From positions 1 through 26,825 of the forward strand of contig RXOD01004177.1 of assembly GCA_005223375.1 (NCBI GenBank): 26,825 nt of DNA, read 5' to 3'. Of the stretch, positions 1 to 10,685 are shown piece after piece (the stretch's first letter is position 1; every line of letters begins with the position of its first letter). Origin of the DNA: Amoebophrya sp. AT5.2. Its lineage: Eukaryota > Sar > Dinophyceae > Syndiniales > Amoebophryaceae. The translations under genes were made by a program, and so were the position numbers. The notes under the pieces were generated by a model. The model saw only the letters and a list, made by a program, of their open reading frames with translations. It ran no database searches and had not been told where the DNA came from.

Positions 1-110
1 GACCGGCGAGTAACTCATGTTTTATTTGCGCGCTTGCTTCTTCTTGGTGGCGGCGCAAAGTATAGAGAAAGACGACCGTAGAAGTCGAAAGATAACTCGA
101 GGATAGAAAA

Positions 111-3100
111 ATGAATAAATTTAAATTTATCGACATGTTGAAGGAATCGCTGTCGATCTCAATTGATGCAATAAATCTGGGAACAATATTAAACCCGACA
201 GTCCACCACGACCCGTACGGCGACAACCCGATTGTGCGCATGACTTCGGTGCTGATGCGGCTGCTTCGGCGCGTGGTGCCCCGGTCGCGCATCGCCGAGG
301 TGATCCAGTACCGGATCAAGTGCGAGTACTTCGAGACGCTGCCGGCGCGGGAGAAGGACTACCGGGCCAAGGTTGCGAAGTACGAGGAGGCCGCGGGCAA
401 GTGCGGCGACGCGAAGGAGAAGTGGGACAAGGCCTTCAAGGAGCAGGCGCAGGAGGAGGACCGCGAGCGCGACGCGAGGAGGAACGCGCAGCGCATGCGC
501 GGTTACGAAGCCGACCGGGTGATCAAGGCCGCGCAGAAGGCGACAGACAACGCGCGGGGGGAACTCAGCCGGCGCGCGGCGGACGCGCAGAAGGCCCGCG
601 GCGAGTACGTGAAGGCGTACGAGGAGCTCACCCTCAGCCGGAAGCACGTGAGCGAGGTGCGGCGGAACGTTGATTTCGTGCTGGTCGGGTTTCTGATCCA
701 CTGTGGGGTGCTGGACGCGGATCGCATTTGGAGCCAGTTGCCCTCACAGCTGTGGCGCGGGCGCGAGCTGGAGGGCTTCTGGGTGACGGACGCGGACCTG
801 GAGGCGAAGGAGAAGGACCGGCGGGTGGACGACCTCACGTGGCTGCGCGAGCGGTTCTTCGGGGAGAAGCTGCGGAAAGCGCAGGAGGAGTCGGTGAAAA
901 TGGTCACGGCGGTGAACAAGAGCGCGGGCAGCGAACAGGCGTACGAGGAGGTACTGGCGAAAGCAAACCTGCTCGACTCGCCGTGCTTGCGGCTCTGCCA
1001 GGGGCTGCTCAGCGTGAACTCGTGGCAAAAGGCTCGCGGCATCCTGGAGAACATCGGGCCGAACGCGGGGCTGATACAAATGCTGCGCTCGGAGCTGGTC
1101 ACGCTGCTGCTGTGGGTACTGGACCCACTGGTGCGCAGGTTTGAAACAGACCCGGCGTGGACAGAAGGAGCCGGATCGCTGGATGCGAAGGACCTGAAGG
1201 AAAAGTACTACTATTTTACAAATGATGAACAAGGTTTTTTTATAGTGATGTGAATGCTCTGCGAGCACGTGCTCGTTTACAGCAGTAGAACAACCGCATC
1301 CCATGAAATACAATGCAGGGCCAAGTCTGTCGAGTTCAAGGGCAGGTGGGAGAGGGGCACTCCGGTGCCCGAAGTGAACACGTCTCGCGGGTATGAGCGG
1401 CAGTTGCAAAAATTTCTGCGCTACCCGCTGAGTGGCACGTCCGCGCTGCGGGCAACGGCAGGCGGGGGCCACCTCAACTCCGATCACGCCACGACGGCAG
1501 CCGCCAGCCCCGAGGACGACCTGTCGCACTTGGACCAGCGGCACAGCGAGGGTCCGCTGCCGACCTCCGGCCAGGCGTTCACGGCGGCGGAACTGCGACT
1601 GGAGAACAAGGACTTCGTCGCGCCGCAGGACCTCCACGGCAACCTGACGCAGTGCGGCGACATGCGGGATTTTTTGAGCAGCATCGAGCCGATCTTGGTT
1701 TTTTTGGAGAGCGGCCTGCACATGGAACCGCAGTTGCTGGAGACGCTCTGGAAGCTGACGCGCGAGTACGTGCGCTTCCTGCACCGAAACGAGCAACAGG
1801 CAGGCGGGGCAGCAGCAGAAGCAGGCGGCGCGGCCCCGATGAACCAGTCCAAAGTTAGTACTATGAACGCCCCGCCCGGCATCAACGGCCCGGACGCTGT
1901 CCTCAGCGACCCGCGCATCCTTCCACTCCTGACGCGCGTGCTGCTGCCCGCGAATGGCCAGGTGCACGCCATGGGCGATAGCCTGGTGAGCACCACCTGG
2001 CAGACGCTTTCGCTGCTGTCGGGGGTCACGCGGTGGAGCATTTACCAGCAGTGGTGGGAGCAGTACGAGGTCTCGCCGCCGATGCAGCTGGTGCGCGCCC
2101 GCGTTCGTATGCGCATGGACCGCACGCTGAAGCGAGCGGTGGGGGGCGCGAGCAAGTCGGGCGGGGGGGCGGCAAACAGTCTGGGGGCTGCGGGCGCGGG
2201 AAGCAGCCTATCGTCCGGCGCGAACGACGGCGGCGCGGGCAACGAGGCGCGGGTGCAGCTGCTGATCCCGCACGTTTCGCGGATGAGCGACCCCAACCCA
2301 CTGATCGTGTACGAGAACGTTGTGGAGCAGATTGCGCGCGCCTACAACGACAATCTGATCGTTCCGATTCTGGCCATGACGAAGAGGATTTCGCCCTTCG
2401 CGGCCGACGTCGCGGGCTTTGTGTGCATCCAGGAGTGCTTCGCGCGGTCCTTGTCCGGGAACCGGTCTCTGCTGTCGGAGGGGGCGCAGTCGGTCGAGGG
2501 CTGGCTCCAGAACCTGGCGAAGTGGATCGCGCTCTTCTTCGCGATGCATCCCGACACCGAGGTGGGCTTGGTGCTGCACGCGGTGGCCGACTTCATCGAG
2601 CGGCACGCGGTCCAGGGGCTGGACCCGGACACCTTCGGGAACTCCCTGATGCAGATCGTGGTCACCAACCTGATCGCGCACATGGGCGCCTGGAGCTACG
2701 TGACGGAGCTGTCCGAGCTGCAACTGCAGTCGCTCAGTGGCGGCGAGTTCCTGCGTACGGAGCACATCTACACGCAGAACGCTCAGTTCGAAACGAACGA
2801 CACCGCGCAGCGGAACGCGCGCGCGCAGGAGATTTTGCTGAAGACGCTGCAGACGACGGACGTGGTGCGCAGGTTCTGGCGGAGCCTGGGGCTGATGCGG
2901 AAGGCGACCACGTCCGACGACAACCTGTCCAACGTGCTGCAGCAGATGCGGGGGGAGGCGGTGTCCAATTTGAAGAAGGTGGGCTACCTGTACGACCAAA
3001 CGCACCAGTGCCTGATGACCATCACGCAGTTTCTGGGGCGCAGCCTGAAGCAGAGCCAGTACCTGCAGCTGCTGCCGCCCGACATCGCCTCGATCTTCAC

Positions 3101-5214
3101 CGACTTCGAGCCGGCCTTCGCCTTCACGATGATCCGCCCGGCGCTCCCCGGATACCACGAGGACCTACACAACGAGTCACACCTGCTCGACGACGTGCTG
3201 CAGAGGCTGCAGGACGACTACGAGGAGAGCGTGCTCGCCAGCGCGCAGGGGAAGCAAAGTAGTAGAGAAATCTCGGCTGTGGCTGTGGCTGTGGGTGACG
3301 ATGAGTTCCACCAGGACCATCTCGAGGGCGTGATCTCGAAGAAGTTTCGGTACGCCTTCTGGCGGCTGGAGCTGGGGGACATCACCTCGCCGGCCTCGCA
3401 GTACGACAAAGCGATCAACGCACACGACAAGGCGGCAAAGGACCTGCGGGACGAAATCGAGAAACTCCGGGGCAGCACGAGCAGCAGCGGCGTGGTCCGC
3501 GCGGAGCTCGCGCAGAAGCAGCGGCTACGGGACGAAAAGCTGACCGCGAAGAGCCGGCTGCGGGACGAGCGCGACGCGCAGCTGAAGCGCGTCTTCCTGA
3601 CCCTGCGGCGGATCCAGAAGGAGAAGGCGCAGTGGTTTTTGGGCACAAACAACAGCGAGCGCATCACGAAGGGGCTGGTGTCGGAGTTCATCGCGAAGCG
3701 GCTGCTGCTGTCGTACGAGGACGCGCTGTTCTGCAGCTACCTCGTGTACCTCCTGGTGAAGACGAAGACGCGGGGCATCTGCGCAGCGGACCTGGGGCAG
3801 AAAATCTTCGACTCCCTGTCCGCAAAGGTGGACGCCTGCACAGAGGACGAAGCGCGGATTCTCGGAGTCTTCGTGGCGGCCTTCTTCAGAAGCATGAGCA
3901 GCATCGTGGAAGATAAAGACATGTACTTTATGATTCATCTCAAAATCTTTTTTCTTTGCGTGGATCCGATGGACGTGGATTCATACATTGATTCTATTCA
4001 TTGATTTACGTAGAAGTAGACCATTTCTTTGGTGAAGGTGATCATGACGCATAACCTTGCAAATCTTTCTACCCGTGCGCGTACAGGTTCCAGGGCCCAA
4101 ATCCGTGCATGGAGAAACAGTACTACGTCAATGGCGAGCGGGAGTATCTAAACGAGCAGAATATGCGCTGGCACCTGGAACGGTGGGAGAAAACCTTGTA
4201 CCTCGCCCTAAAGGCCTCGCTCAAATCGAAGGACTGGTACCTTTGTTTGCAGCGGTTAGCGTTCGGGCTGATTTTTTTCCCGGAGATTCAACAACTCCTC
4301 CGGAATAGGGAACACGAACGAGCATGGCATCAACCCAATGAATTTCAAATTGAGAAGATTCCAATAGGAATAAGTAGGCGACACTCATCGCATGCCATTG
4401 ATTGAAGAGGCCAATCGCAAAGGACCGGCAATCAAAAGCAATACCCACCAGGTTGACTCGGCGAAACGCGCTGAATATTCTTTCGAAGACAATGCCCGTG
4501 TTTCCTTTTACGGTATCTGTTGGCGAGAAGCTGGCGAATTTGGTGAAGAAGATTGAAACCAAGGACGGCCGCAAGGACATGCAACTGCTTGCGAAGTCGT
4601 TGTTCATGCAGCTGCGGGGCAACAAGGCTAACTGGAAGGACGGCGAGGGTGTGTCCGTCGTGAAGGAGGAGGAAGAGCAGGTCGCCGCCGAGGAACAGCG
4701 TCGCAAGGAGCTCGAGGAAGAGGAGGAGCGGCAGCGCGAGGAGGAGCGAAAGCGGCTGGAAAGCGAAGAGGCCGCACGAAAGGCCGAAAAAGAAGCCGCG
4801 GAACGGAAGGCGAAGGAGGATTTGCTGCACGAGAAGGCCGAGGAAGAAGCGAGCGGCGGCGCTGCAGGAGCCGTGAACGGCGGGCCAGGACAGGAAGGCG
4901 CCGCAACGGGGGCAGAGGACGGCGCCGCCAACGTCAGTGGAATCATGAATAACGGAGGAACGAGCTCGGCGAGCTCGGAGGGAGACGAGCTGGATGTCGG
5001 CGCGGGGGCGCACGGCAATAACGACGACGGAGAACAAGAAATGCCCGACTTGGAGGCGGACGGAGAAGTTGGAGAGCACCGTGGAGGTACGGCCTCGGAC
5101 CCCGAAGGCTCGGCGGAAAGCAAGCGCGCCGAGACTAACCAGAAGCGAAAGCGGGTGGAGCCACAAGGCAGCGACCCGGAAATATCAAGTTCCAAGAAAC
5201 TGAAGAAATTATGA
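111..5214 (+). CDS. THOC2: THOC2/THO2, largest subunit of the THO (TREX) complex, 5' partial
   Basis: Scaffold of the nuclear THO complex, which with UAP56 and Aly loads mRNA export factors during transcription. The model has four exons: 111-1204, 1319-3922, 4087-4254 and 4452-5214. All introns are GT-AG and the frame stays open (1542 codons from the ATG at 111). Family-level matches run through the protein: the block with SDPNPLIVYENV and AYNDNLIVPIL near residues 680-710, SLSGGEFLRTE near 840, FWRLELGDITSPASQY near 1041, and WFLGTNNSERITK near 1135. The block with WHLERWEKTLYLALKAS then leads into NILSKTMPVFPF. Residues about 80-190 form a charged coiled coil absent from animal THOC2. The tail after about 1350 is E/K/R-rich, then acidic, and ends in basic clusters (KRKRV, KKLKK) like an NLS. 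The start is uncertain. Animal THOC2 has roughly 180 more N-terminal residues, and bases 111-200 are AT-rich and end in CGACAG, so they may be intron. Upstream exons probably lie outside the window. Confidence 0.88.
1205..1318 (+). other. THOC2 intron (GT-AG)
   Basis: The donor is AA|GTACTA and the acceptor is GCAG|GG. Removing it joins KDLKEK to AKSVEFKGRW in frame. It also skips the apparent stop codon at 1251-1253. The other two THOC2 introns are 3923-4086 and 4255-4451, with acceptors ACAG|GT and CCAG|GT. Confidence 0.75.
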
Positions 5215-5786
5215 TTTTTTTTTTCGTCTGCGGTAGCTCCGAGGAAAAAAAATACTTAAATAAGACATGATCTCACCCTGCTGAACTGGAGGAAGGCTCA
5301 TTTCATCTTGAGATGGACGATTGATTACTCTTTTCTGAGATTTCAAAGAAAGCTGAAGGAAGCAGAGGGCTGAAAAAAGCATGCCAGTACGGAAATGGAA
5401 GGGAGACGGAGAAGATAAGTTCGTGTCTGTTCTCGAAACGAGTTCCAACTGGTGCGACCGTGTGTATCCGGACGCGACAATGTGGCTATAACAAATGACC
5501 GTCTTCTTGCTTACGATCAATCCATTTCGTGCTCGATCAAACGCGATCTTACTGTTGGTTTTATCCGCATCTTGTCGTGGTTCTGTTCGACTCGGACTCA
5601 CAATTATTTTTCTTTACAACAGGAGCCGTATCGTCGTGGTGTTGCGGCTTAGCTCTGTCTGAGTTCTGGAAGAGTTTCATTTTTGTAGAAGCGGTCATCT
5701 CTTCGCAAGATAAAAGAAGTAGATACTCCTCGCGCGGGGTTTTTTTCCAGCGCGATCCTGATAAACTCGCTCGGTACGTAAGCAAA
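5215..5786. other. Intergenic, THOC2 to ATAD3
   Basis: No gene is recognised here. A T-run follows the THOC2 stop codon. A pyrimidine tract ending in CCAG lies at 5739-5750, 36 bases before the ATAD3 start codon. The open frame running from 5529 into ATAD3 has no family features before the ATG at 5787, and I treat it as 5' flank. Confidence 0.6.
5733..5750 (+). promoter_or_regulatory. Possible spliced-leader acceptor for ATAD3
   Basis: A run of T and C ends in CCAG, 36 bases before the ATAD3 ATG. Dinoflagellate mRNAs receive a spliced leader at such AG sites. No promoter motif is visible. This is inferred from position and base composition only. Confidence 0.35.
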
Positions 5787-8700
5787 ATGGATTTCTCTCG
5801 GGCTTCGGCCGCCATGTCGCAGGCCGCGAAGGAGAAGGCGGACAAGATCAGCGGCTCCTTCGATCCGAGCGCGCTCGAGCGCGGCGCCAAGGCCCTGAAG
5901 GAGCTGGACTCAAGCAGCAACGCGGCGAAGGCGTTCGAGCTCACAAAACTGCAGGAGCAGACGAAGCAGAAGGAGATGGGCCTGGACATGGAGCGGATGC
6001 GCGCCCAGCAGGCGGAAATGGGGCTGCGCCGCGCGGAAAAAGAAGGCGAGGAAAGAAGAAAAACCATGGCCGCGCAAGAAGACCAAGAAAGAAGAACAGC
6101 GCAATACAAAACGCAACTCGAAAGCGAACTCTATCAACGTATTGGCTATTGATAGAGATTTTTTTTTACGTCGGATCATCTCATGGCATTAGCATCGTGG
6201 GAGGCGCCAGCTAGCACTAGCTACTGTCATAATGATAATAATGCTGGGCCTGTCGGTCGTCCTCTAAACAAAGATAGCCGCGGAACTCCGCCAGTGGTGT
6301 CCTTCTGGCCGTCTCCTCGTGTGCTTTGCTTCCCGATTAGAGGGGTGAGATAGTATTTTTTTGTCCTATGTCCGCTGCCGCAGTACCGAGGACCAGTGCG
6401 TGATGGTCTCTATCATGTTCATGAAAATTATTTTTATTGCGGGATTTCGGATACAAATAGTATACAAAGAAATGCGTGCTGGCAATGGCGTGGTCATTAT
6501 TTTTATTTTGGTCTTGGAAGTAAACAGCAGCGTACGGAAAAAATCGCGACCCCGCTCAGATAAACTGGAGGATCAGCAGAAGCAAAACGAGCAGTGGATC
6601 GCGCAGCAGCACCAGAATTTTTTGCGACAGGAGGAGGTCCGAAAGAGAAACGACGCCGAGCTGGAGGATATGCGGCGAAGAACCATGGCCGAGCAGGCGA
6701 AACTGGATCGGGAAACGCTGATGATGAAGACGAAAGCCGAAACGGAGGCAAAATCAAAATCAGATCGCGAGAACGTCGACATACGAATCAGAGAAATGCG
6801 AGCAGCGGCGGGTACTTCTTCTATAAATAGGCCGGCGCTCAAGCAACGTTAATTAAACCCGGGTTTGGCTGCAGCTTATAACTTCTTTCAAGCGTAGACT
6901 TTACCCTAACTGTCGATCATTAGCGTAAAGTACGCGAGGTTCGAAGCCCGCCATCCCCCCCCGAACATATAATTTTTTGATTCTTCATTGTAGTCCGATC
7001 ACGATGCAAAGACACTGCTGATGATATATAAATTGGAGGTTCAGCGAAGGAAAATGAATGTCAACGCGCTCCGACTCGCCAGGTGAGGACCGGACGACGC
7101 GGCTCGAGGCGATCGAGAAGTACTTTGGCGGCTTCAGCACACTAGTAAGCGACAAGCAGAAAATGACCTCGTTGGTGGTTGGGCTGTCGGCGCTTGCACT
7201 GGGCGTATACGCGTCGAGGAACGCGACGAGAGTAGCCGCAAACGTAGTGGAAAAAAATATGGGGTAAAGTACTTTACTTTATTTTTTCACCTTTATGTGT
7301 TCTTGTCAGTAGCGTTCCTTCTCCTTTACATTGTTTCGTCTGGGTGCGGGGCACAGATTCGTTCATAGACATAGACGCTGGCTTTGTATAATTTGAATGT
7401 GAATCTTCTTGTTCGGCTCGACGTAACGTAGGAAGCCGTCGCTGGTCCGGGACACAAGCAGATGGACGTGGAACAAAGGAGGGCTTCTGCCGCTCGCTTC
7501 CGGAAAGCAGGGCGAGGGAAAAATGCTGGACAAAATCGTGCTCGAGAACGAACTCTCCGAGCGGTTGACCTGGATGACAAACTCGCTCGTGAACGCAAAG
7601 AAGAACGGAACGCCATTCCGCCACATGCTGCTCCATGGACCGCCAGGAACCGGTAGAAGCCCATTATTGATTGATTTACTGAGGATGAAGAATTTGTTGA
7701 TTCTCCTCGGCTTGCTTGTTCACAATTCAAGAAGCTGTAGCGCGTCCTCCGCGGGAGCGTGGGTATGGAGATGTACCGGTACCACGACAGAAAAAGGAAC
7801 GTGAAGGAGCCTTTACAATGAATTGCAATTTCCGGCCCCACCTCCCAGGTAAAACACTCTTCGCGCGGACGCTCGCAAAGCAGTCGGGCCTTGACTACGC
7901 AATCATGTCCGGAGGCGACATCGGCCCGCTCGGGAAGGATGCCGTGGAGGAAGTCAACAAGCTCTTCTCCTGGGCCAACAACTCCAAGAAGGTATGCGGA
8001 GTACAATTCATTTTTCCTATATCGAGCTGTGCAAAGATTAGTCTTGTTCCTATACAAACAATGTCCGGCAAAGAACAAGAAGTACTAATGAATGTATTGC
8101 AACTGAAAGAGAAACAAGAGAAACACCCGCTTCGAATCTTTACAGCAGGGCATGATTCTCTTCATTGACGAAGCGGACGCGTTCTTGCGGAAGGGGAGGC
8201 AGTCCACCGAGGGGATGAGCGAGCACGCGCGCAACGTGTTAAGGAGGGGATCAACCCATTTTCCTTGGCATTGTTCTGGTCCTGGGGGTCTTGTAGTTCC
8301 TCCGGTAGTTGGTCTGGTATGATGTGGGCAGTGGGTGGCCTGCCTTGTCTTATATTTCGCTTCGTAATTTCAATTTTGTCTGGTATTTGGCCTCGTATTT
8401 GGTCCCGCTGTGTTTCTGTTACTTATGGGGAGCAAGTACTCCAAGGTGCCAGCCACGAGACGTCGGGGATTTGTCTGTGCCGTCTCGTATTTTGTCCGGT
8501 GTTTCGTCTCGTATTTGTTATCGACGAGAGCCGAAAGAGCGACACGCCAGAAATCAAATGCCGCCAAAAATGGGTTTTGCACCCCTCTAAACGTGCTCTC
8601 GACGTTTTTGGCGCACACGGGAACGGAGACCGACAAGTTCGCAGTGGTGCTGGCAACCAACGTGAAGGACGTGCTGGACCGGGCCGTCATGGACCGCGTC

Positions 8701-9387
8701 GACGAAAGCTTCTATTTCGCACTGCCGGACTACCCGCAGCGATTGGAGCTGGTTTGTTTCGTGTTTGTTTTATTTCAGTTGTCTGTGTTGATTACACAGT
8801 AAGTATACCCGTGAGGATATTTAGGGAAACACATCTGTTTTGCTTTGATATTTTGCCACAAGAAGAGTCTCAAATCAGTTCTTCGATCGATCTCGAAAAA
8901 TGCAATGCCACATGTTCCCACCTAGCTATTCTTGTCGAAGTGAAGAGGCCATGCGGCAACCATCGTCGTTCATCGTCCCCTGAGATCACACGGACCCAAT
9001 GAGTGAAAGAAAAATGAACTAATGAAGGAGATATTCTTGTCAAAGTTTTCGTGGTCTTTGATTCAGGTGAAGATGTTTTTCCAGCAGCACATCCTGGCTC
9101 CGACGAAGACTGCGCAGACCATCGAGGTCGAGGAGGGAGTAAAAGCAGAAGCGTACATGGAGGAGATGGCGCGTCGCATGGAGGGCTTCTCCGGGAGGCA
9201 GGTCGCGAAAACCGTTCTGGGGCTGCAGTCCGCGGTCTTCGGATCTGGTACCAATAAACTCACAAAAGGGTTGGCAGACGCGGTGTTGGACTGGAAAATC
9301 GCGAACATCCACGAAGACCAGGACACCATCGACAGAGAAGAAGCCGAGGCGCTGAAAAAAGAGGCCGGAAAACTCGGGACCTACTGA
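5787..9387 (+). CDS. ATAD3: ATAD3-type mitochondrial AAA+ ATPase
   Basis: Inner-membrane mitochondrial AAA+ ATPase, linked in the family to nucleoid organisation, membrane contacts and lipid handling. Eight exons: 5787-6138, 6560-6811, 7083-7263, 7432-7652, 7849-7991, 8149-8235, 8593-8751 and 9067-9387, giving 571 residues, close to the family length. The N-terminal third is a long charged coiled coil (MERMRAQQAEMGLRRAE, then KLEDQQKQNEQW), typical of ATAD3. One membrane span lies near residues 228-246 (LVVGLSALALGVYAS), followed by the family signature GKPSLVRDTSR. The AAA core carries Walker A GPPGTGKT (about 331-338, split by an intron), SGLDYAIMSGGDIGPLG, Walker B ILFIDEADAFL (about 386-393), sensor VVLATN and the arginine-finger region DRVDE. 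Six introns are GT-AG. The seventh intervening sequence, between exons 6 and 7, is an introner without GT-AG ends. The start ATG was chosen because family-like sequence begins there. Confidence 0.95.
6139..6559 (+). other. ATAD3 intron 1 (421 nt)
   Basis: The donor is C|GTATTG and the acceptor CTCAG|AT. Splicing joins ELYQ-H to KLEDQQKQ, as the ATAD3 coiled coil requires. The acceptor is not followed by G, unlike most here. I see nothing else in it. The other canonical introns are 6812-7082, 7264-7431, 7653-7848, 7992-8148 and 8752-9066; the last (315 nt) also holds nothing recognisable. Confidence 0.75.
8239..8589 (+). mobile_element. Introner element forming a non-canonical ATAD3 intron
   Basis: A 351-base insertion splits ATAD3 codons between SEHARN and V-LSTFLAHTG. 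It is flanked by a perfect 6-base direct repeat, AACGTG, at 8233-8238 and 8590-8595, the form of a target-site duplication. Its ends are imperfect inverted repeats. The left end reads TTAAGGAGGGGATCAACCC then ATTTT. The right end, reverse-complemented, reads TTAGAGGGGTGCAAAACCC then ATTTTT. Inside are degenerate 12-base repeats related to GGTCTCGTATTT (8375-8408 and 8481-8517). No placement of the splice boundary within the duplication gives GT-AG ends; the nearest is GT...AC at 8236-8592. There is no coding capacity for a transposase, so it would be non-autonomous. Introners with inverted repeats and target-site duplications are known from Amoebophrya and some other protists. Confidence 0.85.
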
Positions 9388-10685
9388 TCATTAGCTACAA
9401 GGACGATTCGAAGGACTGCGGGGGTTCGATGGAAAGCTAGTGCTGAGAAGCAGCAGGAGAGAGAAGCACAAATCTAAGCAGCGAAGATGGCAGCAGCAGC
9501 AGATTTTTTCGCCCGGAATGTTCGCCAGGAGTAGAAGTGCCAGTTGCAGAGGGCGACAAATTGCGGGGAAAAACATGCTGTAGCATTCTCAACTATTCGC
9601 CGCGACAGCAGCAAGAATCCGCAGCGGCGGGGTTACAGCAACTACAACCTCGTTGCGATTACTTTCCTGCAGCAGTAGAAGCAGCAGAGGCGGCATGGTC
9701 TTTCTTATTCTGCGAGAAACAAACAGGATACATGATTACATTCATCACGGGGTGCGCTTTTGGGGCCGGAAGGATGAGCAGGCAGGTTTACGACGCGCGG
9801 TTATTTTCATGATAAAATGTACACGACACGCCCGCATGGCATGGCCCGACTCGCGCACGTTCTGCTACACGCCGGCCATATCGCGGGGGACAACATCTGA
9901 TGATAAAAAAATGGGTCTCATTCTTCTTGTGCCACGTTCCGCACCCGCGCACCAATTTGCACGACATGCATGGGCAGCACGGGTATACGCAGATGTCACC
10001 CGGGCAGAACGCTCATTGCTCGAAGCACCGCAGCGACGACTGCTTCATTACGACTCGATTACTAAGCAACACAGCGGAGAGTTTTTCTACGACATCAGCG
10101 ACAGAGTTCTTTAATTTTCTTACTGAAGCAGTAGAGCTGCTGACAAAAATTTATTTGCTGAGAGAACACTTACACTCAGATCCTCTTTGTTACATACGAT
10201 ACTGAAGAAGCGCTGTGTTCCCTGTTAGGATTTTACTTACTGTGGTGGCATTGATGTCGGTTTGGGTGGAGGAAAATCGGACTTCGAGTTGATCTAGGCA
10301 AAGCGTGACGGATCTGGGTTCCCGAATGTAAATCGTGCGGATCATCTTCACGTGCTCATTTTCCGTGCTCCTGCTGATATTTTATTTCAAATTGTGCCCG
10401 TTCATCATGATACATAGATACTTTTACCTGCGTTGGCTTAGATAGGGACATTGACACGCTGGATCCAGTTGGTTTACTGATGCGTCCCCCCCCCTCAGGA
10501 GCAGGACACTATCGTCCCGATATCAATTTCACCGGAACTTCAGGCAACTATAGGATTTAGCTGTTGCCCTCACTCGCCACACCAACGACGAAAAAAAACC
10601 TCATCTAACTGATAAGAAGACCGTCTTCAAGACTTCAAATCTAAAGAATTTTTTGAACTGAATTTTCTGCGATCCAACCAAGAAG
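9388..10685. other. Intergenic, ATAD3 to UAP56
   Basis: About 1.3 kb without a supported gene. Short open frames here lack family features and coherent composition. There are CAG/AGC-rich stretches at 9440-9700 and a C-run at about 10487-10494. No tRNA, rRNA or repeat family is recognised. Confidence 0.55.

Noticed and set aside
744..1967. 407-codon antisense frame, and the + strand frame at 2033-3262
   Set aside because: Both overlap conserved THOC2 coding sequence and show only shadow composition.
6940..6962. GAGGTTCGAAGCCC, resembling a tRNA T-loop
   Set aside because: Flanking bases do not form the T stem, acceptor stem or anticodon arm. It lies inside ATAD3 intron 2.
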